DNA of 64,000 bases, taken from NCBI GenBank assembly GCA_022059125.1, contig JAEUWY010000008.1, forward strand, positions 930,001 to 994,000, given 5' to 3'. Below the pieces are notes generated by a model. It made no database searches, was not told the origin of the DNA, and saw only the letters and a list, made by a program, of their open reading frames with translations. Shown here piece by piece: positions 44,333 through 54,454 of the stretch; position 1 is the stretch's first letter; every line of letters begins with the position of its first letter. The position numbers and the translations under genes are program-made. This DNA is from Corynespora cassiicola. Its lineage: Eukaryota; Ascomycota; Dothideomycetes; Pleosporales; Corynesporascaceae.

Positions 44333-47300
44333 TTAGATGCCTAGGTACTCGAACAGTCCCCTGATCGGCCTCCGATTTCGCTTTGTCCACGATGGTGGCC
44401 AATTCCCTTGGACCCAATTTTCTTCATCACCAATCTGAAAAGGCGTTCCATCACCTTGATTAGGCTTCTGTTCCTCGGACAGCTGCTTGAACACCATCAT
44501 CGGACCTTCCCAATATTTTCCGCCCCAGTGATCAGACCAAGATTGGCCTGGGTTCGCAGCATCATCACCTGATAGCGCCGAATTATGCTCGTCATCAGAT
44601 TGCCCGTACAATTCAGCTGACGGAGTATACCAAGGCGAATAGATTGTGCTGGTCAATGTTTCCCGTGGACATTGATACGTTGTGGATGTCGCGAGCTGAA
44701 ATGCGCCATCCGAGAAGAACGCGTAGGCTTCATAAATCCAGTAGCCGTACCCTTGCCAGTTTTCCCCTTCCGCAGAGAAATCCCAATCACAGCTGCAGGC
44801 ATAATCGCCTTCTAGCTCTTCTTGTAGGCCTTCAGATCCAGCAAACCATTCACAAGGGCATTTATCGTCGAACAACCACTCATCCGGAACCCCTTCGTCT
44901 TCATCTTCCCAGTCCGAAGGATTGTCATAATAAGGGAAATAAGGAAGATGTGGACGGGGTAGATAAGGATAAAGAGGTTCTGGATCAGGCCAAGGTTTCC
45001 CAGTTGCCGGAGGCTTGCCCGAAGTAAGAGAATCACTTGATACAGTTGGCGACGGAATCGGATTCGAATTTGGCCATGACTGCGGTAGCTCATCTAAGTC
45101 CTCGGTACTAGTAGATACAAGTGTCTGGTCCGTGGAAATTAAACCTGGATTTGATTGCTCTGCCTCGATTGGCTGCGAACCACTGGATTGAAATGATGAA
45201 GACGTGTTAGATTCCTGGCCTGTATTTGGGCCTTTAGAAGTAGGCTCATCTATTGTCCATGAAGGAAGTATGTTCGGCATTTGTTGTTGCGCGGAGGGAG
45301 ATGCCGATGTAGTACTAGGCTGGGTGAATGAAGGTGGAATTGATATAGAGCCTGTGGTGAGGCGTGCTGGCGTACTCAGTGGTGGGCCTGGCCACATAGT
45401 TTCGCGTGGACCATCAAATCCGCTGAAAGATGAGCTCTTAATTTGGTTCAATATATTAGCGTCGGTAGATTCCAGTGAGTGGAACGATACTGATGCAGAT
45501 TCAGATGGAAACCTAGACTGAGTTCTCGAGGAAGACGCTCTCCTAAGTGGACTGTTTGTAGATGTATGTACTAGGCTTTGAGATGGAGGTGTATTTGAGT
45601 CATCTGACACGGGTTCTGGCCGATTGCATAAACCAAAACCGTTATTACATCCGTCTCCACAAGTCTCAGCATCATCGCCACAGAAGCCGTTTCTTCCGCA
45701 GCATTGCCCGAAAAAACTGCCTTGACAAGTGTAATCCCAGTCGTTTCCACACAGGCCATTCGGAGAGATGCGGAGAACAGGTGGAGATATCGAAGCGTCA
45801 TAGGTAAATGCGGTTATCGGAATTCGTGTGCTTCTTTCTGGAATAGGAGCCATGAGCGTGATTTGCGTTTCGCTTGATGTGACTGAACTCAGGAATCTCG
45901 AGGATGAAGGTTGGGAGCTAGTATCAGTCAACGAGAGCAAGTTTTTAGAACTGAGCGAACTATGGCCGTTCATTCGACCTGTTTGCGACGACAGAACTTC
46001 AGAGACAGATGAACCAAGTTTAGCGCTAGCAGGAAAGGGCTGTGTCCTGGAGTTTGACATAACTGTGTTGCTAATTCGGCTTGTGGAAAACGGAACTGCT
46101 TCAATGGTAGGTGTTTTGGATACATTACTATATGATGTCGAAATGGTAGCAGAATTTGATGCGAGGGAATGTGTGTTTATATGAAGTGAGTTGGGGTCTG
46201 GTCTGGTCGAAGATGGCTGCGTAAGGGTCTTCCTTGAGTCAAAAAATGGGTCGGTTGAAGAGAATTGAGTACTGAGCTCGAGCGTACTCTGAGTATTTGT
46301 AACGCTTCCTGTCGAGAACGACACGCCTTCAGGAACAAGAGAACTTCTAGGTGTGTAGATCTTTGGTGCTGGAGTTCCGGCTGCATTCTTTTTGATCATA
46401 GCGCAATACCCCTCAGCGGACTGTGCGGGTCCTATTGATTCTTTCAGAGTACAGACTTTGAGGTTGTTGTAAACTACCCCTGCGCAGAGGCTATTCCTAG
46501 AGCATCGCTGAATACATTGTGATAACGATAGCAAGAGGAACTGCTGTCCTGCTAAATCTCCAGAAATACGATTCACCCCGCATTCCACTTGAAATATTGT
46601 TGAAGATTGATAGTACTCTTGGCTGTCTGAAACACCGCAGCAAGATACAGCAGTCGTCTCTGGCTGATATGATAAGCCATTGGAGTTAATCCTAGTTTTC
46701 AAAATGGAGTTAGTTAATGAACTTGTTATCAGGCTTTCGGAGATGCCTAGTTCAAGAATTCTGGTGGTAGAAGAAGCTGAAGCGTAAAGAACTCCCATAG
46801 AACTCGTAGCTTCTTTCCCAATGGCATTACTCCTGCTACCACCGCTACTGATGGAGCTCCGGCTATCTATATCTGGTCCTGTATTGAGACTATTCTGTGC
46901 CCCCGTAGATCTTGATGAAATGGTGAGAATTGTTGTAGAGATTGCATTTGATAAAGAAGACAGCCTAGAAGGTGAGTTCGATATCTCAATGGTTGAATAG
47001 ACAGTCAAAAGTCGGCCTCCAGTGCTGGCTTCAGAAGAAGGGCTGACGTTTAAGCTATAACTTGACAATTTTGTCGATAAAATACTGGCTATGAAGTCTG
47101 TGCTGGATGATTTAGTGATTGGTTCGGAATAGTGTGTATTCGTCGACCTTGGGTTCTGCAAAGGTCCGGTAGGAACTGTTTTTAAAGAAAAACTGCTCCG
47201 AGTGGATTTCAAGTTGATATCCGTAACCAAAAAATTGGTAAAGTCCCCTGAAGTAGGAGTATAACTAGGTGCACTTAAACTGAGGACCGTAGACGAAGCA

Positions 47301-50300
47301 TAAGTCGATGCCGTAACTGACAAGACAGAAGGTATTGCTGGTGAGAATAATCCTGCGGTGGTTGTAGTTGGCGCGGAAGTCAATGATGAGACGAACAAAG
47401 ATGCAGATGATGAAGAGGCGTTTGGTGAAACTATAGTAGACAACGACGTAGCTTCCATTGACGAGAGACTTAACGACATTTCCGTAGGTAAGGATGACGC
47501 AATTGGCTCAGCAGAATTCTGTGATGCGGAAGATTTGACATCAGAACTTGATTGTACCGAGTCTCTTGTGGCTGCACCCATACTGGGGTTCGTGGTCGAA
47601 GCTCGTCTATTTGTACTTGGTGTGGAGCTTGTATGAACGCTGTCGCTTGCTGTATAATAAGTTGCAGGCGTAGCTGAACTTGAAGCCGTAAATCCCGAAC
47701 CGACCAATGACGAGATGGTTTCAATGAGGACTTTTGAGTCTACAATATATGTAGTTGTGCTGCCATCAATAAGGCCACCACTGCTGGCACTTTTCCCGCT
47801 GGACACAGTAGAGCCAGTACTTGATTGCTCTGTCGATGTCCAAATTGACTGATCTTGAATCATTGAAGTTATTTTAACATATGAAATTTCTTCATCACTT
47901 CTGCTTTGTCCAACGAGTATCAAAGATGAAGCAGTGCCCTGGGCTGCACCATTGGATTTCATCAAAATTGCCATTGATGAGCTGGCGGAAGTCGATATTG
48001 TAGCTGTACTTGCTAATAATTCTCCAAATGGCTCTCCAGATGATGTTCTATATGAGATTGATGACACAGAGCTCATCAACGTGGAGGCTGAGGCTCGTTG
48101 CGTCAATGACGTCATAGCTGAATATACTGAGCTCGCAGTAAATCCAGGTATACCGGACTGCGATGAGAGGAAAGAGGGTAGAATTGAATCAGGAGAAAGA
48201 CTAGTATTCGTTGGATTCGCACTAGGAGACAATGAGGAGGTGCTGAATGCGTCGACTTTGCTATTTGTAAATGAAGAAGACGGCTTTGCACTACCTCCGG
48301 GCAGATTGAGGCTCAAGCTCAATTCAACGAGCGGAGGGTATGATATTGAAGCTGAACTTGTAGTAACAGTGTATAATGTGGTTCGTGACCCTTCACTTTG
48401 TCTTGAACTTGTTCGTAAGGTGGCAGATTCCAATGAAGATCTGCTTTCTCCAGGGACATTCAAACTTAGATTGATGTCGATCAATGGTTGATTAGATACA
48501 GCATAGGTAGACGATGAGACATAGGTGATGAGAGTCGATTTTGATGATGGTGAGGATCGAATTTTGGAGTCGCTCGACCAATGTAGTCCCGAGGAACGAG
48601 ATATTTCGCTCTGGATAGTTCCAGATGGTCTTGTTGGTAATCCATTGGACGTGATATCCCACAAAGAAGAAAATCCTGAGGTTAAACTCGGTGTGTCGCT
48701 GGCTTTGGTTGAATAGCTTCCGTCTACTGCCATGTATGACGAGCAGCCCGCCTCCCCGAGGATTTCGAGGCACAGACTGAGGTCTATTAAAGATTGTTTC
48801 ACCACCGAACGACTGGCAGTAGCTGACAAAGGTAATGTGCTTTGGCCCATTGCATTGGTAGTAGACGAATAATTATCAGTAAGTAGGCTAAAGCTCAGTT
48901 CAAGGGCAATAAGCGGCGGCAGTGTAGGTTTAGATGTCCCTGAACGACCAGATTGAACACTAGATGGGCCCGAAACCATAGCAGAAGATTTCCAGTTTAG
49001 CATATCAAGGACAGTTCCAAGATTTATAAGCGAGCCTCGACTGCTGGGCTGCCCTGTTGGAGATGTCGATACGAAGGCCGGGCTTGATGATAATAATCCG
49101 GATTGCGTGGCTGTTGTGATAGATGCCGAGCTGTATGAAACCCCATCCACTACACTAAGACTCAATTCCACATAGATAGGTGACCGAACTGTACTTGATT
49201 GTCTGGAGGAAATCGGAGAAGGGGTCGATTTTATTGTAGTAGAAGATTGAGAGCTTGAAGAAACTAAATTTGATCGAATTGAGCTGGGTGGCTGAGAGGT
49301 TCCAACATTAAAGAACCCCAAGCTAAGGCTGAGGTCAACCAGCGGGGGCCGCGGTGTTGCTATACTTTGGGACGGCTTCGGAAGTGTCGCTTTTGCTAAA
49401 TCTTCAGATCTACTAGAAGCCATAGACAAAGCTAAAGTTAATGTGGAATATCTCGGTAAGCTGAAATAGTTTCTTGAACTTCGTGAAGAGGTTGCTGAAT
49501 TCCCCAGTCCAAGGCTGAGGTTTAGATCGACAAGAGATATAGCCTTAGCTGAAGTTGATACCGAACGAATTCCGTCCGAAGAGCTGAGTCCACTACTAGT
49601 AACTTGGAATCTCGTTGATGATGCCGATAGGGGGTTGGAAAATCCAAGACTCAGGTCAACGTTGATAAGGTGCGAATTAAATGTTGAGGATGATAAGCTA
49701 CGGGTACTTGTGGGCGAATAACTGACAAGTTTACTCGTGGAGAAAGGATTTGTGATGACGGAAGAAGAAGGACCTGCGGTATGTGCAACCTCGAGACTGA
49801 CACCAAGGTCAATCAATGGCTCATTTGTCGTGTGAGTAGGAACGCTCCCTTGTGGTGCAGTATTTGATCTTGATGTAGTAACTAGGCTATTGACGAGACT
49901 GATTCCTGTATGTTGCTGAGATACCAATGTTGAAGATTGAGATATCACTCCATTCAGGATACCCAGACTCAAGTCGATATCAATTAAGCCTTGGCTAATG
50001 GACGATAAAGGAGTGGAGAAAATAGTTGGAGAACTCAAGCTGCTATGAGTCGAAGAGCTATAGCTCATAGCACTAGATGTCCCGATATCAAGATTAATCT
50101 CGATAGTTGGAGGCCTACTTGTTGTAGATGTAGTCTTTCCACCGCGAAAGGGACCAAGAGGGTTTCGACCAGTTCGTACCAAAGATGTTGGATGCAGAGA
50201 CCAAGACGATGATGTCCTCGATATGCTTGTTGGAGAGGAAGACAAGATCGTTGCCTCATTCATAGGGTATGTCTTCTGTGACCTTATTGTGGACGATGTT

Positions 50301-53300
50301 GACCAGCTTGCAGAAGAACTCCGATCAGCTAGTTCAACACCAAAATCTAGGCTTACACCAATTAAGGGGTCCTTCTCTGATAAACTATTCGACTGGACAG
50401 GACTCAAGCTAACATAATCGGAAAAAGTAGAAGTCTTAGATACCTCCGTTTTTTTCGGCAAACTAGAGGTGTTGCTTTCACCCTTCGTTGCCGATGGATG
50501 AGAGACTGAGCCATCCATAATGCCAAGACTTGAGCCCAGATCGACAAGTGTTCCGATTCCAGGTCTATCGGTTCTCTGAATGGATGTAGGTGACGTAATC
50601 GTAATATGTATAGCTGTATCAGTGGAAAGGGTGAGAGCGGACTTCTTGGATGTGGAAAAAGACGGTGTCGCGACTCCGATGTCGAGTTCTAAACTGACAT
50701 CAAGAAAATTCGGGCTGCCTTGAGTCGATGTTGACGCCTGGCTACTTTTGAAAGATGAATTCTTAACTGTGGTTGAATCAAAATCATCAGATGGGATTGA
50801 AGTTGTCGGTTGCACGCTTGTGGCAGCAGACGAGGACCGCTGCCCGCCGCCTATTACAATGCTAAGCAATGGAGGCCGATTGTCTGTCCCTGTTTCCGTA
50901 GCTTCCAAACTGGAAGGGACGTCTTCCGCCGTTGACGAGTTTGAGCTGCTTAAAGAACTTCCAATGCTAATGCCAAGGTTCAAACTAGCCTGAATCAAAA
51001 GTCCTCCAGTATTTTGAGTTGGTAAGGGAGTTGTGACGATGCTATCCGAAAAACCTGACTTGATCGATCCTGGCCTGATGCCTATATTAAAGCTTGCCTC
51101 AAGGAATGGATTATTGGTTCCAGAAGGAGTAATCGAAGTAACCTCTTTACTCAAGATTGATGATGGGGATGCTTTGCCAAGATCCAAGTCCAGTCCAAAA
51201 CTGATCAGAGGTAAGTCTCTCGAATTCGTTGGCAACAGTGTGCTAAGATTTCGGCTCAGACCCAAACCATGGCCCAAGTCGACGTTTAGGATACTACTGC
51301 CAGAAGATTGCGACCAGGAACGACTGGTCTGTTGAGTTGTATGGCTCCCTCCCAGCAGCTCGACATCAAGAGAGAAAATACCGAGATCCGCCGTAGCACC
51401 GATCAATGGCTGTTTAGTCTTTGCGACAGAGGTACCTTCTCTGGAGATGGTGTTCATAGTGGCTAATGATTTTGAAGAAATGGTTTGCCCGTTCCTGCTA
51501 GTTGGGGCAACTCCAGTTTCAGCAGAGGTAGCAGTTTGAGGAGGAAGTGAATTTATCCCCAACCCGATCCCAATATCTAGACTCGCCTCCATAACGGGCT
51601 TAATATTTGTGGGCGAGGGCCAGCGGAAAGCGGAGATCGGCAATTTTCCGAAGGGTTTCGATGTAGGTAATGAGATGTCAGAGCTCAGGTTAAGTCCCAA
51701 GCTAGCATCGATTAGGTCTGGAAGTCGTGTACGCTGGGACGCTCCGGCTTGAATATCAGGCAGAAAGTTTGTCGATGACGGCTTGTTTTGAGATGCAACT
51801 GAAGTTGAATCTGATGGGGTTGAAACATCTGATAATTGTAAAGCTGTTGTCTTCACTGGAATGGTAGGGGTCGCACCCAGTCCAAGCTCGATATCCAGGC
51901 CCACACTAACTAATGGTGCTTGTATAGATGGCTTCAGCGCAGAAGTACTACTCAATGTGGACCAATCATTATCGGATGTAATGGGGGCAACCGAAGAAGT
52001 AGATCCAACACCAGCTTCGAGATCCAAGCTTGCTCCTACAAGAGATGGAGAAACGCTTACCGAAGCAGACTGCCCTTTGGTAAGGTTGTTGAATTCCTGA
52101 GTCCCAGAAGAATTGCTCAACCCCAGACTTACATTCAATTCTATGAGAGATTTGCCCGCGGTTGTTTCCGTTACGTGAACAGTACTTTCCCGATCAATCC
52201 CCGGCAGATTCAAAAGCCCACTAATAGCATCTTCACCGAGAGGTAATCCAGTGAAGTTGAGAGGCCTTGGAGTAATTTTAGTGGCTATAGTACTCTTAGT
52301 AGCTTCATTTCCAAGGCTTAATAAATCAAGTAAATCTGGATAAGAACTTCCGGTCGATATCGCAGGAGATTGTGGTACGACGCCTGCGGCAAGATCCAGG
52401 CTAGCTTCAATGATTGGCTTATCGGCTCCCTTGGAAATAAGGGTAACCAGGATTGCTGAGGGTTCGAAAACTGGTTGAGACGGTAAAATGTGTATCACGT
52501 TGCCTGTAATTCCGTCGGTGTAGCTACTCGGTGGAGAAGCGCCGAGACCTACGCCCATCTGAAAACTGGCTTGTATGAGCGGGCTACCAGTCTCTGAAAG
52601 CAAAGTCTCAGTAGAAACCATCAGTTTAGTTTCATGCGAAGTTCTCGTCAGTGTCGTGGGGAGGTTTGGCTGGTCAGTCGAATCGGAAACTAATATGGGC
52701 CGGGCATCGACACTTAAGCTAACACCCAGCAGTTTTCCATTTGTTACTGAATTCGCCTGTGATGAGACTCCAACTTCAATGTCAGCAGTAGTTGTGATGA
52801 CAGGCTTTATTGACACTGGGCGTGTTGCTTCGCTGGAAGAGTCGGATGTTGGCAACGGAATGCTCCCAAAATCGAGTCCTAAGCTTGGAAAAAAGCCATC
52901 TAAAAAGCCCTGTATGCCCCTAGAGGTCGTAGGATTAGCTTGAAAGGAGATCTTCCCAAGCTTATTGACATCTAATCCCAACACTGAAAACACATTACTC
53001 AATAAAGTGCCTAGGGAGCTGGACTGTGTTGGCCTAAGCGATGCCTCTGACTGTAAGTCTATAGTTGATACTCCTAGAGGAATACTGGTGAGGAGATTTA
53101 TATCAAAGAAAGACTGAGTTGGTACAGATAGTAATGGCGGCATCGTCGACGAGGAGCTTGTCGGTATCAGGGCAGACATTCCGAGATCGAGATCCAGATC
53201 TGAAGTTGCACTCAAAACGGCCTCGGCTGAACCCATGTCCAATGAAGTTGTAGGATTAGGCAACAAACCAAGTGAACCTGAGAGTCCTAGCCCAAGATCT

Positions 53301-54454
53301 AGGCTTGCTTGAAGTAGAGGCTTGGTTTCTCGAGTAGGTACCTCGTTTGACGAAGTGACACCATCGAGACTCACACTCAAGCTTGTGCCAATCCCTGATA
53401 CCCCAGCAGACAAAGTAGTGGTTATTTTCGGCCCAATACCTAGCCCCAGATTCATGCTTGCAGTTGAAAGTTGGGTATCCACATTATTTGTTGCTTCTTT
53501 TAATATTGTTACTTTTGGAAATAGATTGGAAGGGATAAGCAGCATAAGAGACTCTCTTGGCCAGTGTATGCCAAGGTCCACGCTGAGATATGACAGCATA
53601 AGCTCGAGCTGGCTTTCTGTTGCCAAAATGAGACCTGCAGGTGATGTAACCATTGGAGGGACTGTAGTATCCTCAGTACTGGGCGAATTTAGCCCAAGTC
53701 CGATGTCAAGGCTTGCTCCCACCAAGGACTTTTGTGCGGAAATGACAGGAGTCGAAACAGCAGCCGAATATGAAATGGTAGGCAGTCCAGAAGAAGATGG
53801 ACGACTCGACTGTCCTAATCCAAGGCCAACGTCCAAGCTTACGCTCAAAACATGTCCAGTACTGATTGATATACCCTCAGGCGATGCTAAGGTTGATGAT
53901 GCTGAAGAAGAGCTTGAGATCGTGGTGACTAGCGAGGTTCCAGCTTCGACAGGAGATGAGGAAGTATAGGCCGCGGAGGGGCTTGATGTAGTAGATGATG
54001 AAGCATTAACTGGAACTAGTCCAATGATCCCATTCGATTGTATCAGAGATCCCACAACCTCCTTCACAAGCCCATTTGCTACAGCCAGAACTCCCGGTGT
54101 CCCCTTCAGCGAACATCTTTGAGTCGCTCCGTTGTATGTTGCCCCCACACAGTAAGGACTGCCGACGCAAGCATCGATACACACACGCAGCAGAGGTGTG
54201 ATTTGGACCAAAAGTTCAGCTTGAGCGATATTTCTACCACATATGACTTGGAATTGTCGATCTCCGTCAACGTAGGTAGAGCCATTTCTGTACGTGTTGC
54301 CGGCGGCATCACCGCATGTCAGCGGTGTCAATATTCCCGGAACAGGATTGAAACCTGCAAACTGTGGTAGCGCGGCTACCAAGTTAAAAATAAAAAAGAA
54401 TATCAGAATATGTCGCAAACAGCCCGAAAGTGGACCAGAACTTGAGGTTTTCAT
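44333..54454 (-). CDS. Giant secreted Ser/Thr-rich repeat protein with PAN-like and chitin-binding modules
   Basis: One intronless frame of 10,122 bases codes 3,373 residues. The start is the ATG at 54454, which gives a clean signal peptide (LRHILIFFFIFNLVAALP); the frame also opens 13 codons earlier at a TTG. Order: PAN/apple-like Cys module at about 70-117 (VICGRNIAQAE to YCVGATYNGATQRCSL); about 35 repeats at about 200-2055 of a motif like PLIxxSLDLGLGL or PLVDLSLSLGL, 40-80 residues apart in Ser/Thr/Pro-rich linkers; a Ser/Thr stretch; a second PAN-like module at about 2620-2672 (FQVECGVNRISGD to NLKVCTLKE); a CBM18-like chitin-binding module at about 2897-2946 (GLCGNDWDYTC, GQCCGRNGFCGDD, GCNNGFGLC); and an acidic, Trp/Tyr-rich end with CPCEWF and ACSCDWDF. 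No GPI signal or membrane anchor is visible. It is probably a glycosylated cell-wall or matrix protein; an adhesin or surface-fibre role is inference. I know no named family with this architecture. Confidence 0.85.
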   Translation of the reverse strand: MKTSSSGPLSGCLRHILIFFFIFNLVAALPQFAGFNPVPGILTPLTCGDAAGNTYRNGSTYVDGDRQFQVICGRNIAQAELLVQITPLLRVCIDACVGSPYCVGATYNGATQRCSLKGTPGVLAVANGLVKEVVGSLIQSNGIIGLVPVNASSSTTSSPSAAYTSSSPVEAGTSLVTTISSSSSASSTLASPEGISISTGHVLSVSLDVGLGLGQSSRPSSSGLPTISYSAAVSTPVISAQKSLVGASLDIGLGLNSPSTEDTTVPPMVTSPAGLILATESQLELMLSYLSVDLGIHWPRESLMLLIPSNLFPKVTILKEATNNVDTQLSTASMNLGLGIGPKITTTLSAGVSGIGTSLSVSLDGVTSSNEVPTRETKPLLQASLDLGLGLSGSLGLLPNPTTSLDMGSAEAVLSATSDLDLDLGMSALIPTSSSSTMPPLLSVPTQSFFDINLLTSIPLGVSTIDLQSEASLRPTQSSSLGTLLSNVFSVLGLDVNKLGKISFQANPTTSRGIQGFLDGFFPSLGLDFGSIPLPTSDSSSEATRPVSIKPVITTTADIEVGVSSQANSVTNGKLLGVSLSVDARPILVSDSTDQPNLPTTLTRTSHETKLMVSTETLLSETGSPLIQASFQMGVGLGASPPSSYTDGITGNVIHILPSQPVFEPSAILVTLISKGADKPIIEASLDLAAGVVPQSPAISTGSSYPDLLDLLSLGNEATKSTIATKITPRPLNFTGLPLGEDAISGLLNLPGIDRESTVHVTETTAGKSLIELNVSLGLSNSSGTQEFNNLTKGQSASVSVSPSLVGASLDLEAGVGSTSSVAPITSDNDWSTLSSTSALKPSIQAPLVSVGLDIELGLGATPTIPVKTTALQLSDVSTPSDSTSVASQNKPSSTNFLPDIQAGASQRTRLPDLIDASLGLNLSSDISLPTSKPFGKLPISAFRWPSPTNIKPVMEASLDIGIGLGINSLPPQTATSAETGVAPTSRNGQTISSKSLATMNTISREGTSVAKTKQPLIGATADLGIFSLDVELLGGSHTTQQTSRSWSQSSGSSILNVDLGHGLGLSRNLSTLLPTNSRDLPLISFGLDLDLGKASPSSILSKEVTSITPSGTNNPFLEASFNIGIRPGSIKSGFSDSIVTTPLPTQNTGGLLIQASLNLGISIGSSLSSSNSSTAEDVPSSLEATETGTDNRPPLLSIVIGGGQRSSSAATSVQPTTSIPSDDFDSTTVKNSSFKSSQASTSTQGSPNFLDVSLELDIGVATPSFSTSKKSALTLSTDTAIHITITSPTSIQRTDRPGIGTLVDLGSSLGIMDGSVSHPSATKGESNTSSLPKKTEVSKTSTFSDYVSLSPVQSNSLSEKDPLIGVSLDFGVELADRSSSASWSTSSTIRSQKTYPMNEATILSSSPTSISRTSSSWSLHPTSLVRTGRNPLGPFRGGKTTSTTSRPPTIEINLDIGTSSAMSYSSSTHSSLSSPTIFSTPLSSISQGLIDIDLSLGILNGVISQSSTLVSQQHTGISLVNSLVTTSRSNTAPQGSVPTHTTNEPLIDLGVSLEVAHTAGPSSSVITNPFSTSKLVSYSPTSTRSLSSSTFNSHLINVDLSLGFSNPLSASSTRFQVTSSGLSSSDGIRSVSTSAKAISLVDLNLSLGLGNSATSSRSSRNYFSLPRYSTLTLALSMASSRSEDLAKATLPKPSQSIATPRPPLVDLSLSLGFFNVGTSQPPSSIRSNLVSSSSQSSTTIKSTPSPISSRQSSTVRSPIYVELSLSVVDGVSYSSASITTATQSGLLSSSPAFVSTSPTGQPSSRGSLINLGTVLDMLNWKSSAMVSGPSSVQSGRSGTSKPTLPPLIALELSFSLLTDNYSSTTNAMGQSTLPLSATASRSVVKQSLIDLSLCLEILGEAGCSSYMAVDGSYSTKASDTPSLTSGFSSLWDITSNGLPTRPSGTIQSEISRSSGLHWSSDSKIRSSPSSKSTLITYVSSSTYAVSNQPLIDINLSLNVPGESRSSLESATLRTSSRQSEGSRTTLYTVTTSSASISYPPLVELSLSLNLPGGSAKPSSSFTNSKVDAFSTSSLSPSANPTNTSLSPDSILPSFLSSQSGIPGFTASSVYSAMTSLTQRASASTLMSSVSSISYRTSSGEPFGELLASTATISTSASSSMAILMKSNGAAQGTASSLILVGQSRSDEEISYVKITSMIQDQSIWTSTEQSSTGSTVSSGKSASSGGLIDGSTTTYIVDSKVLIETISSLVGSGFTASSSATPATYYTASDSVHTSSTPSTNRRASTTNPSMGAATRDSVQSSSDVKSSASQNSAEPIASSLPTEMSLSLSSMEATSLSTIVSPNASSSSASLFVSSLTSAPTTTTAGLFSPAIPSVLSVTASTYASSTVLSLSAPSYTPTSGDFTNFLVTDINLKSTRSSFSLKTVPTGPLQNPRSTNTHYSEPITKSSSTDFIASILSTKLSSYSLNVSPSSEASTGGRLLTVYSTIEISNSPSRLSSLSNAISTTILTISSRSTGAQNSLNTGPDIDSRSSISSGGSRSNAIGKEATSSMGVLYASASSTTRILELGISESLITSSLTNSILKTRINSNGLSYQPETTAVSCCGVSDSQEYYQSSTIFQVECGVNRISGDLAGQQFLLLSLSQCIQRCSRNSLCAGVVYNNLKVCTLKESIGPAQSAEGYCAMIKKNAAGTPAPKIYTPRSSLVPEGVSFSTGSVTNTQSTLELSTQFSSTDPFFDSRKTLTQPSSTRPDPNSLHINTHSLASNSATISTSYSNVSKTPTIEAVPFSTSRISNTVMSNSRTQPFPASAKLGSSVSEVLSSQTGRMNGHSSLSSKNLLSLTDTSSQPSSSRFLSSVTSSETQITLMAPIPERSTRIPITAFTYDASISPPVLRISPNGLCGNDWDYTCQGSFFGQCCGRNGFCGDDAETCGDGCNNGFGLCNRPEPVSDDSNTPPSQSLVHTSTNSPLRRASSSRTQSRFPSESASVSFHSLESTDANILNQIKSSSFSGFDGPRETMWPGPPLSTPARLTTGSISIPPSFTQPSTTSASPSAQQQMPNILPSWTIDEPTSKGPNTGQESNTSSSFQSSGSQPIEAEQSNPGLISTDQTLVSTSTEDLDELPQSWPNSNPIPSPTVSSDSLTSGKPPATGKPWPDPEPLYPYLPRPHLPYFPYYDNPSDWEDEDEGVPDEWLFDDKCPCEWFAGSEGLQEELEGDYACSCDWDFSAEGENWQGYGYWIYEAYAFFSDGAFQLATSTTYQCPRETLTSTIYSPWYTPSAELYGQSDDEHNSALSGDDAANPGQSWSDHWGGKYWEGPMMVFKQLSEEQKPNQGDGTPFQIGDEENWVQGNWPPSWTKRNRRPIRGLFEYLGI
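48295..53865 (-). repeat. Array of about 35 diverged SLDLGLGL-type protein repeats
   Basis: The array lies inside the giant gene. Copies nearest the N-terminus read like GASLDIGLGL, QASLDLGLGL and EASLDIGIGLG; those towards the right end of the protein read DIDLSLGI, DLNLSLGLG, DLSLSLGFF and ELSLSLNLP. Hydrophobic residues alternate with Asp/Ser/Asn, the pattern of a beta strand. Copies differ at the codon level and spacing varies, so the array is old and not a recent tandem DNA duplication. Confidence 0.8.
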
